DNA from: CAYGZA01 sp964354135
Lineage (GTDB): Bacteria > Planctomycetota > Planctomycetia > Pirellulales > Thermoguttaceae
DNA: 29,577 nucleotides
Direction: 5' to 3'
Assembly (NCBI GenBank): GCA_964354135.1
Contig: CAYGZA010000040.1
Location: forward strand, 1 to 29,577
Shown here: piece after piece, positions 1-8,457 of the stretch
Position numbering within the stretch: position 1 is the first letter of the stretch
Layout of the letters: the number at the start of each line of letters is the position of its first letter
Made by a program: the position numbers and the translations under genes
The notes under the pieces: generated by a model
What the model was told of the DNA's origin: nothing
The model's input: only the letters and a program-made list of their open reading frames with translations
Database searches by the model: none

Positions 1-16
1 AACGGGAGGATTCAGC

Positions 17-159
17 ATGTCCACGAGTTTGTTGTACCACGGATTTGGCATCCGTGGCTAGATGTCGCCCTGCACTGGGGCGTCAGTTGGGATGTCGTCA
101 AGGAAATCGTCAAAGGCGACTTGCAGAAGCGATTCTCTCGGCCCAAGCTCAAACACCTA
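17..159 (+). pseudogene. ISL3-family transposase remnant with internal deletion
   Basis: A start codon at 17 with a good ribosome site (GGAGGA at 5-10) opens MSTSLLYHGFGIRG, the N-terminus I recognise from ISL3-type transposases of planctomycetes, and stops at 59-61. Directly after it, in another frame (61-159), comes DVALHWGVSWDVVKEI and then RFSRPKLKHL, which is the helix-turn-helix part of the same family and normally lies roughly 110 residues further on. The zinc-finger region between them is missing and nothing recognisable as the DDE catalytic domain follows. The gene is therefore a dead relic with an internal deletion and loss of its 3' part. No terminal inverted repeats were found, so the ends of the original element cannot be placed. 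The family assignment rests on remembered motifs, not on a search. Confidence 0.7.
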
Positions 160-192
160 GATTCTTGCCCCAATCGGGGGTCGACCGGGTCG

Positions 193-256
193 GCGGCCAT
201 TCCTGGCCGCGGGTGGCCCAAATTGCCTTGTCACGCGGCCGCCGCTACGGGCGGCC
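193..256 (-). terminator. two GC-rich inverted repeats at the 3' end of ctaA
   Basis: GGCCGCC (237-243) and GGCGGCC (250-256) form a perfect 7-bp stem whose loop holds the ctaA stop codon (245-247). A second stem, GCGGCC (193-198) with GGCCGC (205-210), follows downstream on the minus strand. Neither is followed by a clear T run, so intrinsic termination is only a guess. Confidence 0.25.
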
Positions 257-1642
257 CGTTGACGTAGAAGAGCTGCACCCTGGACCATCTGCTTGTTCGA
301 GCAGTCGCCAGGTCCACAAGGCAAGCACCACGGCGATGCCGAGGATGACGGCGGCCGTGGTCTGGTGGGCCGTTGTGACCAGCGCGGGCAGCGGCTCCAC
401 GGGGACGCGGCCGCCCCGGGCCTCGAGCACCTCTGCGCTCGGAGACTGATCGACGGGAGGAGTCCGGAAGGCAATGGCCACGATGCCGAGATTGACCTGG
501 AACAGCACCAAGAGCATGAGGGCAACCCCCGAGCGGCGGAGGACGCGGGCGCCGGGATTGAGCCCCCAGGCCCTCATGCCGGCTCCCAGGGAAACCAAGG
601 CCACCAGGGCGGCCATCGCGATATGGGTGAGCAGGGTTGCGTCGAGCTGACGCACCAGGGTGCCCAGCAGCGTCTGCAGCAGCACGATGCCCACCGTGAG
701 GGCCGTTAGAAGGCAATCCGTGCCGGCGGACTCGCGGCGCGCGGCCCCCAGCCGCTGTTGCCAGCGGTGCGACAACATCACGGCAACCGCAACGAGCCCA
801 CCCAGGACGACATGGGCGAAAAAGCCGTGGACGACCGCCAGCAGGTGGCTGTCCCCCGTGACCCGCAGGCCGCCCAGCACGCCTTGAACGGCCACGCAGG
901 CGCCCACGAGCCAGACCAAGGCAACCAGTCTCTTGCGGTCCCAGGCCGCGGCGGTCAGGTAGATGGCCAGGACCAGCGTCGCCAAGCCGACGAGCGACCC
1001 GAGGAGCCGGTGGGCGTGCTCGTAGAACAGGCCGCCGGTCATTTTCGTCAGGGGATAGAGAAACATGTTCGAGCCGTAGGTGTTGGGCCAGTCGGGGACG
1101 GCCAACCCTGCGCGGAAGCCCGTCACCAGCCCCCCGGCCGCGACTAACAGGATCGCGGCAGCCGAGGCGACCCAGGCGAAGCCCGCGGTCCAGTTCACTT
1201 CCGCGTCGCGGGGCGCGGGGCGCGAGAGTCGCGCCGCCAGGGCACCGATCACGGCCAGAAGCACGCTGAGGGCAAACCAGCCCGGCAGCCAAAGCCAAGC
1301 CCGGGGAACCAACTGCCCACTGTTGGGTCGCACGAGCAGGCTGCCGAGGATCATCAGGTTCAGCGCGGCCGAAACCAACCCGACCGACGCGCCGCCCCGC
1401 ACGCCGCGGCACGTGTGTCGGCCAACGACCCATCCCCCGACCACCACGCACAAGAGCATCAGGCTTACGAACACGACCGGCGGGACGTTGGTCAAGGGCA
1501 TGTGGCCGACGTAACCGACGGCCCACATCGCCACCGTGACGCCAAAACCGATCGCCAGCACGTCGCTGATTCCGGCCCGCGAACCGTCGCGCCCCCCCGG
1601 GAACCGTTGCCGAGAGGGCAGTTCCAGGGATTGGACGCCCAT
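245..1642 (-). CDS. ctaA: Heme A synthase (COX15/CtaA family) with extra N-terminal membrane domain
   Basis: This membrane protein should oxidise the C8 methyl of heme O to the formyl group of heme A, for use by the aa3-type oxidase encoded next door. The COX15 core is clear from about residue 150 on: GLVTGFRAGLAVPDWPNTYG, then EHAHRLLGSLVG, VHGFFAHVVLGG, LTHIAMAALV and TTAHQTTAA carry the conserved heme-binding histidines over eight helices. Ahead of the core are about four more hydrophobic helices, so the protein (about 465 residues) is longer than the usual 300-350. The start at 1642 has GAGG five bases upstream; an ATG at 1681 and a TTG at 1711 are also in frame but lack a ribosome site. 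The gene is divergent from ctaB, its partner in the pathway. Family assignment is firm; the role of the extra N-terminal helices is unknown. Confidence 0.9.
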   Translation of the reverse strand: MGVQSLELPSRQRFPGGRDGSRAGISDVLAIGFGVTVAMWAVGYVGHMPLTNVPPVVFVSLMLLCVVVGGWVVGRHTCRGVRGGASVGLVSAALNLMILGSLLVRPNSGQLVPRAWLWLPGWFALSVLLAVIGALAARLSRPAPRDAEVNWTAGFAWVASAAAILLVAAGGLVTGFRAGLAVPDWPNTYGSNMFLYPLTKMTGGLFYEHAHRLLGSLVGLATLVLAIYLTAAAWDRKRLVALVWLVGACVAVQGVLGGLRVTGDSHLLAVVHGFFAHVVLGGLVAVAVMLSHRWQQRLGAARRESAGTDCLLTALTVGIVLLQTLLGTLVRQLDATLLTHIAMAALVALVSLGAGMRAWGLNPGARVLRRSGVALMLLVLFQVNLGIVAIAFRTPPVDQSPSAEVLEARGGRVPVEPLPALVTTAHQTTAAVILGIAVVLALWTWRLLEQADGPGCSSSTSTGRP

Positions 1643-1700
1643 CGTCGCCTCGTGTAGGATGGAGAGGACTCGTTTCGCCATGTTATAGGGCTCGGTCGGG

Positions 1701-2618
1701 ATGGTCTGCAAGTATTACTTTCAGCTTGCCAAGGTCCGGCTGACGGCGATGGTCCTCGTGACGACTGCCGTCGGCTACCTTCTGGCCTCGACCGGGCCGA
1801 TCCGCTGGACGGGGCTGGCGATGACGATCCTCGGGACGGGGCTGGCTGCGATCGGGGCCGGCACGTTCAACCAGCTCCTGGAGATCGATCGCGATGCAAA
1901 GATGGAGCGCACCCGGAACCGCCCGCTGCCTGCCGGATTGCTTTCGCCGGCGCACGCCCTCGTTTTCGGCACGGCTGCCACGGCCGCGGGATTGGGAATC
2001 CTCAACGAGCTGGTCAACCCGCTGACGGCCGCGCTGGGGCTGGCCAACGTCCTGGTCTACACCTTGATCTACACGCCGCTGAAGCCCAGGACAACGCTCA
2101 ACACGCTCGTCGGAGCGGTCTGTGGGGCCTTGCCCCCGGTGATGGGCTGGACCGGAGCGGCCAACCAACTCTCACCGGAGGCCGGGCTGCTCGGCTCCAT
2201 TCTCTTCTTCTGGCAGGTGCCGCACTTCCTCTCGTTCGTGTGGCTCTACCGCGCGGACTACGCCAATGCCGGGTACCGCATGTTGCCGGTCGGCGACCCG
2301 AGCGGCCGCTTCACCTGCCTGACGATCGTTCTCTACTCGCTGGCGCTCTTGCCGCTGGGGCTGGCGGCGACGTTCTGGGGGATTGCGGGCTACCTGTTCG
2401 GCGCGGCCTCGCTGGTGCTGGGGCTGGGGCTGTTCCTGCTGGCCCTGCGACTGCGGAGCGCCAAGACCCAGCAGAACGCCCGCCGCATGTTCCTGGCGAG
2501 CATCGCCTATCTCCCCGTGCTGTTTGCCTTCATGGTTGCCGACTCGCATCCGAGGGCGAGAGACGTCGCCGGGCTGTCTTCGCCGCCGCCGCCGGTCACA
2601 TCACGTACACCACGGTGA
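1701..2618 (+). CDS. ctaB: Heme O synthase (protoheme IX farnesyltransferase)
   Basis: A UbiA-superfamily integral membrane prenyltransferase that adds a farnesyl group to heme b to make heme O, the substrate of CtaA. The first Asp-rich motif is complete (NQLLEIDRDAKMERTRNRPL, residues about 57-76), followed by the second conserved loop YTPLKPRTTLNTLVGAVCGA. Length (305 residues) and about eight to nine hydrophobic helices match the family. The start is fixed to 1701 because an in-frame stop lies at 1686-1688 and no other start codon intervenes; its ribosome site is weak. The 3' end overlaps the convergent subunit III-like gene by 23 bp (2596-2618). The C-terminal tail after residue 285 is Pro/Ser-rich and probably cytoplasmic. 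Confidence 0.93.
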   Translation: MVCKYYFQLAKVRLTAMVLVTTAVGYLLASTGPIRWTGLAMTILGTGLAAIGAGTFNQLLEIDRDAKMERTRNRPLPAGLLSPAHALVFGTAATAAGLGILNELVNPLTAALGLANVLVYTLIYTPLKPRTTLNTLVGAVCGALPPVMGWTGAANQLSPEAGLLGSILFFWQVPHFLSFVWLYRADYANAGYRMLPVGDPSGRFTCLTIVLYSLALLPLGLAATFWGIAGYLFGAASLVLGLGLFLLALRLRSAKTQQNARRMFLASIAYLPVLFAFMVADSHPRARDVAGLSSPPPPVTSRTPR

Positions 2619-3222
2619 AGAGCACGCACCAGACCGCGTCGAGGAAGTGCCAGTAGATCGCCGCGTAGCGCACGCCGGGGTGGTAGCTCGGGCCGTAGCG
2701 GCCCGCCAGCGCGCGTCCAGCGACCGCCACGAGCGGCAAGAGTCCCCCAAGAACGTGCAAGCCGTGGAGGCCCGTCAGGACGTAGAACATCTTGAGGTAC
2801 GGGCCGATGTCCCCCGAGGGCCGGTCGATCTGGACCGCGATCTGGAACCAGGCAAACACCTGCAGGGCGAGGAAAGCGGAGCCTAGCGCCAGCGTGAGCG
2901 CTAAGCCGCGCCGGGTGGCCCGGAGATCCCCGCGCCGCACGGCCCTCAAGGCACCCTGGATGGTGACGCTCGAAAGCACGATGGTCAGCGTGCTGAGCCA
3001 CAGGCTTCGGGGGAGCGCGGGAAACCCCGGCGGCGGCCAGGGCCGGTGCATGCTGCGAATGATAAGGTACCCCACCACGCCGGCGGCAAAGAACATGCTC
3101 AGGGCCACCAGCAGCATGTACATGCCCATCGTGGCCGCGTCCTGCGGAGGCCAGGGACCCCGATCTTGCGCCTCGCGCGTCGGCGGCCGGACCTGTCCCT
3201 CTTGGTTTGGCTGGCTGCTCAT
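2596..3222 (-). CDS. Second cytochrome c oxidase subunit III-like protein
   Basis: A 208-residue membrane protein with the subunit III fold: five or so helices, the end motif YWHFLDAVWCVLFTVVYV, and MFYVLTGLHGLHVLGGL, which is the typical subunit III histidine-rich turn. It lacks the first two helices of seven-helix subunits III. It begins at 3222, where its ATG overlaps the TGA of the preceding ctaF (ATGA at 3222-3219), so it is likely translated by coupling; an upstream reading to 3360 merely runs through ctaF. A short Pro-rich cytoplasmic N-terminus (residues 1-35) precedes the first helix. Paired subunit III genes are common in planctomycete oxidase clusters. It is the last gene of the long operon and converges on ctaB. 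Whether both subunits sit in one complex is not shown by the sequence. Confidence 0.85.
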   Translation of the reverse strand: MSSQPNQEGQVRPPTREAQDRGPWPPQDAATMGMYMLLVALSMFFAAGVVGYLIIRSMHRPWPPPGFPALPRSLWLSTLTIVLSSVTIQGALRAVRRGDLRATRRGLALTLALGSAFLALQVFAWFQIAVQIDRPSGDIGPYLKMFYVLTGLHGLHVLGGLLPLVAVAGRALAGRYGPSYHPGVRYAAIYWHFLDAVWCVLFTVVYVM

Positions 3223-3626
3223 GGCCGTTTTGTCCCGTTTGTCCCGAAAGGCGTGTGGACGTCCCTCATGGCCGGCGCCTGGCCGGGAATCATCGAGGGG
3301 GCGTAAGCCCGCGTATCCGTCAGCACCAGAGAAATAAACAGCACGACGAACGCCAGGCACCCCAGGAACACGACCAGGTTGAAAGGCCGGTCATAGCGCA
3401 GGTGCATGAAGTAGAGCACCACCAGCGTCGCCTTGACCCCGGCGATCGCCAAGGCCACGTACAGGTTGAGGTTGCCCAAATCGACGCGCGCGACCGCCAC
3501 CGTCAAGACCGTCAGCGCCAGCAGGGCCCCGAAGACCGCCGCCAGCACCTTGACCGGCACAACGTGCCCCAGGGCCGGGCCAATCCCGCCGAGAGCCGTT
3601 TCTTCCGCGCCACGTCCGTAGGTCAT
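3219..3626 (-). CDS. ctaF: Cytochrome c oxidase subunit IV (CtaF-like)
   Basis: A 135-residue protein with three helices (about 24-46, 54-75 and 83-103) and the family signature VKATLVVLYFMHLRYDRP between helices 2 and 3. It belongs to the small bacterial subunit IV/CyoD-CtaF family that stabilises the oxidase. The ATG at 3626 has an AAGGTGG ribosome site five bases upstream. It lies 62 bp downstream of ctaE and overlaps the next gene by an ATGA. The C-terminal 30 residues are hydrophilic. The long open frame that continues upstream through ctaE and ctaD in this same frame is a GC-rich shadow, not part of the protein. Confidence 0.88.
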   Translation of the reverse strand: MTYGRGAEETALGGIGPALGHVVPVKVLAAVFGALLALTVLTVAVARVDLGNLNLYVALAIAGVKATLVVLYFMHLRYDRPFNLVVFLGCLAFVVLFISLVLTDTRAYAPSMIPGQAPAMRDVHTPFGTNGTKRP

Positions 3627-3688
3627 TTCGCCACCTTGTTGCGGCCGGCCTTCTCCATCCCTTGGCCGCCGCCGCCACCTCGTATTCC

Positions 3689-4600
3689 TCAGGCAATCAG
3701 GTAAAAGAGCGGAAAGAGGAAAATCCACACCAGGTCCACGAGGTGCCAATAAAGGCCGGTGAAATCCACCGGAGTGAAGTACTCGGGACCGAAATCGCCC
3801 CGGCGGGCCCGCACCAGAATCCACACGACGGCTCCCATGCCGCCAATCAAGTGAGCGCCGTGCAGGCCGGTCATGGCGAAGTAGAACCCGAAGAACACTT
3901 GCACGTTGTCCGGTTCCGGGCCGAGCCAAACCGCCCCTGCCCGGGCCGTCTTCTTGGTGAGCCACTCGGCGGAAATCCCCCGCACGCCCACTGCGGCCGG
4001 CGCGATCGTCGATTTCTCGAGGGCCAGCCCCTTGTCGGGCGCCGGCGCGCCGGCCGGCGGGGCCGCCTTGGGGCCCGACTCCGGCACCGTCGCGGCGGCC
4101 GCCTTGCCCGCTCCGGCGGATTTCTCCTTCGGCTTCTCGGGGACGATGGCACCCGGGGGTGGCGCCTCGGGCCGATACGACCCGCCGGTCAGGAGCCCTT
4201 CCTCCCATTTGTCCTTGTACTCGACGAACTTCACGCCGAGGAACGCGAACCCGCAAGCCAGCGTCACGGCCAAGAGCCCCACCAACCATCGGGTGTTGCC
4301 GAGCTGAGCCGCCCGCACGGCCGAGGCCATCGTGAAGCTGCTGAAGATCAGCACGACCGTGTTCAGCGCCCCCAGCGGCTTGGAAAGATAGAGATGGGCA
4401 TAGGCGAAGATCTCCGGGTGATTGGCCCGGTAGACCGCGTAGGCGCAGAACAGCCCGGAGAAAAGGAGAATCTCCGTGGTCAGAAAGAGCCAGATGCCGA
4501 GCTTCCCGGACTCGAACTGCTGCTGGGGCGACTCGAATTGATGCGCCAGGTGCAAGGGATGCTCGTGCGGCGTTTCGGTTTGCCCTGCCGTCTCGGTCAT
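3689..4600 (-). CDS. ctaE: Cytochrome c oxidase subunit III with Ala/Pro-rich insertion
   Basis: Subunit III of the caa3 oxidase. The N-terminal half has KLGIWLFLTTEILLFSGLF and helices to about residue 127 ending VKFVEYKDKWEEGL; the C-terminal half has FFGFYFAMTGLHGAH, then GGMGAVVWI and YWHLVDLVWIFLFPLFYL. Between them, residues about 145-228 form a low-complexity insert rich in Ala, Pro, Lys and Glu (for example PPAGAPAPDKG) that ordinary subunits III of 200-220 residues do not have; total length is 303. By topology the insert should lie in a loop outside the membrane. The start at 4600 has GGTGGAA eight bases upstream. It follows ctaD after 63 bp. Function is clear; the insert is unexplained. 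Confidence 0.92.
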   Translation of the reverse strand: MTETAGQTETPHEHPLHLAHQFESPQQQFESGKLGIWLFLTTEILLFSGLFCAYAVYRANHPEIFAYAHLYLSKPLGALNTVVLIFSSFTMASAVRAAQLGNTRWLVGLLAVTLACGFAFLGVKFVEYKDKWEEGLLTGGSYRPEAPPPGAIVPEKPKEKSAGAGKAAAATVPESGPKAAPPAGAPAPDKGLALEKSTIAPAAVGVRGISAEWLTKKTARAGAVWLGPEPDNVQVFFGFYFAMTGLHGAHLIGGMGAVVWILVRARRGDFGPEYFTPVDFTGLYWHLVDLVWIFLFPLFYLIA

Positions 4601-4663
4601 CGTAGCGGTTCCACCTGGTTCGGCGTCGATTCCCGGCTCGATCCGGTTCCCGCATTGCGCACG

Positions 4664-6400
4664 TTATACTGTCCCCTGTTCGGGCATTGTCCCCCCGGCA
4701 GGAGTTTCGCGAGTCGCCGCAGCGCCCCGGCGCTCGTATCCTCCGATCGCCTCGTTCCACGCCAAGCCGGTCTGATCGTAGGGCGGGCCGGCCAGCGGCG
4801 GCGTCTTGAAGTTCTCCTCCGGGGGCGGGGAATTGCAGGCCCATTCCAGGGTCGTGCCGCCCCAGGGATTCGCCGGGGCCTTCCGGCCCCGAAACAGCGA
4901 GTGGATCAGGTAGGCCGCCATGAGCACAAAGGCCGCGAACTGGATCAATCCCCCGATCGTCGAGAGGACGTGATGGGGCTGGAACTCGGGCTTGTAGGTG
5001 GCGTAGCGCCGCGGCATGCCGTGCGCTCCCATGAGGAACTGCGGGAAGAAGGTCACGTTGAAGCCGACGAACACCAGGAGGCAAGAGACCCGGCCGAGCG
5101 TCTCGTTGTACATGCGGCCGGTGATCTTGGGCCACCAGTAGTGCATGCCGCTGAGGAACATGAACATCGCGCCGCCGATCATCACGTAGTGGAAGTGGGC
5201 CACGACGAAATAAGTGTCGTGGGCGTGGAAGTTCGTGGCCAGCGAGGCCAGGAAGAGTCCCGTCAGGCCGCCAATCGCAAACAGGAAGAAAAAGCCCAGC
5301 GCGTAGCACATCGGCGTCTTGAGCTCGATCGAGCCCTTGTACATCGTGGCGAGCCAGTTCCAGACCTTCACCGCCGAGGGGACGGCCACCAGCATCGTCA
5401 GGCCGCTGAAGATCGTATTGAGCGGACCGGACTGGCCGTTGGGAAACATGTGATGGCCCCACACCACGAAGCTGATCAAGGCGATCGCGATGCTGCTCAT
5501 CGCGATGAACTTGTAGCCGAAGATCTCGCGGTGGCTGAAGGTCGAGACGACTTCGCTCATCACGCCCATCGCCGGAAGGATCATGATGTAGACCGCCGGG
5601 TGGGAGTAGAACCAGAAGAAGTGCTGGAAGAGGATCGGATCGCCGCCGAAGTAGGGATTGAAGAACCCGAGATGGAACAGCCGCTCCAGGATCAATAGGA
5701 GCAGCGTGATCCCCAGCACCGGGGTGGCCACGATCTGGAGGATGGCCGTGGCATAGAGCGACCAGCATAGAAGCGGTATCCGGGACCACGTCATGCCCGC
5801 CGGGCGAAGCTTGTGGATCGTCACGATGAAGTTGATCCCCGTGAAGATCGAGCTGAAGCCGAGGAGGAACGCGCCGAAAACGAGACAGATCACGGCGGTG
5901 TCGGTCTGCGTGCTGTAGGGGGTGTAGAACGTCCACCCGGTGTCCACCGCGCCGATGAGAATCGAGGCCAGCGCAAACACCGCGCCGATCACGTAGAGGT
6001 AATAGCTCCACAGATTGACCCTCGGCAGCGCAAGGTCCCTCGCCCCGAGCATCAGCGGCAGGACGAAATTCCCCAGCGCGGCCGGAATGCCCGGGATCAG
6101 CACCAGGAAGATCATCACGACCCCGTGGATGGTGAAAACCTGGTTGTAGGTCTTGAAGACCGAGACGTCGCTGCCGTGGAACAGCAGTCCCTCGGGCCTG
6201 AGGAGCTGCGTTCGCGCCACCATCGCGAAGATGCCCCCCAGCAGGAACGCCGACAGCACCGAGACCAGGTACATCACGCCGATCCGCTTGTGGTCCAGCG
6301 TGAACGCCCAGGAAGCGATCCCCTGGCGGCAGGTCAGGTAGTTGTCGTCCCGGCGGCCAACGCCGCCCAGGGGAGCCAAGTCGGTGGGGATTGCAGTCAT
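4664..6400 (-). CDS. ctaD: Cytochrome c oxidase subunit I, A2 type
   Basis: Catalytic subunit: reduces oxygen at heme a3-CuB and pumps protons. All metal ligands are visible: H92 and H404 for heme a, H402 for heme a3 (in DTYFVVAHFHYVM), and H267, H316, H317 for CuB. Y271 in SHPAVY is the tyrosine expected to cross-link to H267. Helix VI reads FYSHPAVY in place of the glutamate-bearing HPEVY, which places the enzyme in the A2 group (YS motif Y265-S266), as in caa3 oxidases of Rhodothermus and Thermus. K345 of the K channel and D122 of the D channel are present. Length 578 residues, twelve helices, with a soluble C-terminal tail from about 525. The gene starts 5 bp after ctaC ends. Confidence is very high. 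Confidence 0.97.
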   Translation of the reverse strand: MTAIPTDLAPLGGVGRRDDNYLTCRQGIASWAFTLDHKRIGVMYLVSVLSAFLLGGIFAMVARTQLLRPEGLLFHGSDVSVFKTYNQVFTIHGVVMIFLVLIPGIPAALGNFVLPLMLGARDLALPRVNLWSYYLYVIGAVFALASILIGAVDTGWTFYTPYSTQTDTAVICLVFGAFLLGFSSIFTGINFIVTIHKLRPAGMTWSRIPLLCWSLYATAILQIVATPVLGITLLLLILERLFHLGFFNPYFGGDPILFQHFFWFYSHPAVYIMILPAMGVMSEVVSTFSHREIFGYKFIAMSSIAIALISFVVWGHHMFPNGQSGPLNTIFSGLTMLVAVPSAVKVWNWLATMYKGSIELKTPMCYALGFFFLFAIGGLTGLFLASLATNFHAHDTYFVVAHFHYVMIGGAMFMFLSGMHYWWPKITGRMYNETLGRVSCLLVFVGFNVTFFPQFLMGAHGMPRRYATYKPEFQPHHVLSTIGGLIQFAAFVLMAAYLIHSLFRGRKAPANPWGGTTLEWACNSPPPEENFKTPPLAGPPYDQTGLAWNEAIGGYERRGAAATRETPAGGTMPEQGTV

Positions 6401-6405
6401 GGTCG

Positions 6406-7539
6406 TTACGGTTTTCCTGGGGAAGGCTGGGCGACGGGTTTCGGGGCGGCCGGCGCGGCGGGCGGCGGAGACGGCAGGGGCATGGGGCGGTAGTACTTCG
6501 GCTTTCCGCCCGGCCCGTGATTGTCCAGGCTCTCGATGTACTCGACGATCGCCGCGAGTCTCTTGTCCTTGTGGGCGGTGCCGCTGAGCTGGGCGCTATA
6601 GGACGGCATGACGTTCTGGTATCCCCGGAGGACCTTCGCGCCGGGGTCGAGGATCGACTCGCGGAGGTAGGCGTCCCATTTGGCGTCGTCGTCGTCGGCC
6701 CGGAGCGCGTAGCCCTCCGGGGCCACGGAAAAGGAGTGATCGCTCTTGTAGAGCCCCAGCCACGTGGGCCCTTGGCCGGGCGAGCCGTTCACGGAGTGGC
6801 ACTGGGCGCAGCCGCTGGTCTTGTAGAGCCTCTCGCCCACTTTGGCATAGGGGAGCGGCTGCCTGGTCGCCGGATCCATGAAGATGTTCGCCAGCTCCGC
6901 GAGCTTGGCGGAGTAGCCCGTCTCGTCGAGAACTTCGGCTTCCGTCGTCATCAGGGAATGACCGTTGCCGCAGTACTGCGTGCAGAAGACGTGGTACGCG
7001 CCGATCCGCGTGGGCTGAAACCACAATTCGGTGGTCCGCCCGGGCACGGCGTTCCGCTGGACCCGAAACGCAGGGATGTAGAGCGAGTGCAGAACGTCGG
7101 CGGAGTGGATCTGGAGGCGCACCGGCCGGTCGACCTGCAGGTACAACCGATCGCCGACGGCGCCGTTGGCGTAGGTGAAGGAGAAGGCCCACTGCCTGGC
7201 CTCCACGTCGATCACCTCCGCATTGGACGGCGGGGTGTCGAGATCCACAAACGCGCGGAACCCCATCACGAAGACCACGATGACCACGGCCAGCGGCACC
7301 CCCGTCCAGAAGAGCTCCAAGGGTGTGTTCTCGGTCGGCGCCTGCCCTTGCGGCACTCCTTTCCGGCGGCGGTACAGGACGATGAAGGTCAGCATCAAGG
7401 CGACGACCAGCAAGAAGAAGAAGCCGGTGACGTACAGCAGCGTATAGAACACCAGATCGTGCTTCGCGGCCGACGTCGACGCCGACGGCTCCAACCAGAA
7501 GGTCGCCTGGGCCAAAATGTGCGGGACCGCGTCGCTCAT
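6406..7539 (-). CDS. ctaC: Cytochrome c oxidase subunit II fused to cytochrome c (caa3 type)
   Basis: Accepts electrons and passes them through CuA to subunit I. Two helices (about 29-56 and 76-97) anchor it. The CuA site is H151, C186, C190, H194 and M197 in CTQYCGNGHSLM, with Q188 where many homologues have Glu (only its backbone carbonyl binds copper). A fused cytochrome c domain follows, with CAQCH (C244, C247, H248) and the likely axial M311 in NVMPSY, which makes this a caa3 oxidase. The last 40 residues are Pro/Ala-rich. No signal peptide is evident: the first hydrophobic stretch starts near residue 29. It lies 15 bp after sco and 5 bp before ctaD. Confidence 0.96.
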   Translation of the reverse strand: MSDAVPHILAQATFWLEPSASTSAAKHDLVFYTLLYVTGFFFLLVVALMLTFIVLYRRRKGVPQGQAPTENTPLELFWTGVPLAVVIVVFVMGFRAFVDLDTPPSNAEVIDVEARQWAFSFTYANGAVGDRLYLQVDRPVRLQIHSADVLHSLYIPAFRVQRNAVPGRTTELWFQPTRIGAYHVFCTQYCGNGHSLMTTEAEVLDETGYSAKLAELANIFMDPATRQPLPYAKVGERLYKTSGCAQCHSVNGSPGQGPTWLGLYKSDHSFSVAPEGYALRADDDDAKWDAYLRESILDPGAKVLRGYQNVMPSYSAQLSGTAHKDKRLAAIVEYIESLDNHGPGGKPKYYRPMPLPSPPPAAPAAPKPVAQPSPGKP

Positions 7540-7554
7540 TGTCGTAGGGGACCC

Positions 7555-8448
7555 TTACCCGGCTCCCGGCTCAGCCGTTTCCGGCTTGCCGGCCCGTTTC
7601 CTGCGCGTGTCGCGATAGAGCATCGTGCCGATGGCCGCCCCGAGGATAATCACGGTCAGGATGCCGGTGACCCGCACCAGCGCCACCGCGGCCAAGGTAT
7701 ACTTGCCGCTCGCCGGATCGAAACGGACCAGCCCGCAGGAGAGGGCCACGCCCAATAGCCCCGAGCTGATCTTCCCCGCGGACGCGTCGATCAGCGAGTC
7801 GCGGAGCGTCTCCGGATCGAACTCCACGCCCTGGAGGGTCCGGGCGACGCGGCCGTCGGGCGTGCAGATGTAAATGGCCGACTGATGAAGGTACTGCTCG
7901 CCCTTGGGATCCAGCTTGTAGCCGAAGCCGATGGCGTCGCCCAGGGCCCTGGCCGCCGGCGCCCGGCTGCTGGTCAAGAAATGCCACCCGGCCGCAGCCT
8001 CGGGCTTCCCCAGCGACTTGATGTAGTTCTCCTTCTTGGCCTTGGCCATCTCGGACCCTTCGCGGGGGTCGAAACTCACCGTGACAATCTCGAAGTCCTT
8101 TCCCGGGACCAGCCTGAGCGGTTGGACCGCCTTGACGACCCCGTTGAGGGTCAGGCTGCAGAGCATGGGACATTGAAAGTAGATCATTCCCAACAGGACG
8201 GGCCGGTCTTTCTTGAAGTAATCGCCCAGCCGCACCGGCTGGCCATCCTCGTCGTTGAACTCCAAGTCGAGCGGCACCTGGGCGTTGGGCCTTTCCACCA
8301 CTGTGGCGCCCTCGAAGCCGGGGGGCGGCGGCTCGTTGACCTGCGCCCTCGCGTGCGGCGGACAGGCCGCAACCAGGAGCGCGAAGAGGGCCCCGGCCCG
8401 GAGCGCGGACCGGACGGTTGCACGCGGAACGTCGCATGGCGATCTCAT
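7555..8448 (-). CDS. SCO1/SenC-family copper chaperone for cytochrome oxidase
   Basis: A thioredoxin-fold protein that delivers copper to, or reduces the cysteines of, the CuA site of subunit II, which is encoded directly downstream. It has an N-terminal signal sequence (about residues 13-35), the copper-binding CPMLC (C93, C97) and the distal histidine H188 in YLHQSAIYI. Unlike typical SCO proteins it ends with a hydrophobic helix (about 255-278) and a basic tail, which should anchor it in the membrane. The ATG at 8448 is preceded by AGGTG; a GTG at 8457 touching the upstream stop codon is an alternative. It lies between the ACIII and oxidase halves of the operon, as expected for an assembly factor. 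Confidence 0.93.
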   Translation of the reverse strand: MRSPCDVPRATVRSALRAGALFALLVAACPPHARAQVNEPPPPGFEGATVVERPNAQVPLDLEFNDEDGQPVRLGDYFKKDRPVLLGMIYFQCPMLCSLTLNGVVKAVQPLRLVPGKDFEIVTVSFDPREGSEMAKAKKENYIKSLGKPEAAAGWHFLTSSRAPAARALGDAIGFGYKLDPKGEQYLHQSAIYICTPDGRVARTLQGVEFDPETLRDSLIDASAGKISSGLLGVALSCGLVRFDPASGKYTLAAVALVRVTGILTVIILGAAIGTMLYRDTRRKRAGKPETAEPGAG

Positions 8449-8457
8449 GGCTTGCAC

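Noticed and set aside
3662..5698. Long plus-strand open frame antisense to ctaE and ctaD
   Set aside because: Composition is Arg/His/Glu-rich shadow coding with no motif; the opposite strand carries certain genes.
3627..6011. Very long open frame on minus continuing from ctaF through ctaE and ctaD
   Set aside because: It is out of frame with the clear subunit III and subunit I genes and has no domain; high GC keeps the frame open.
6391..7758. Long plus-strand open frame antisense to ctaC and sco
   Set aside because: Shadow of two well-supported genes.
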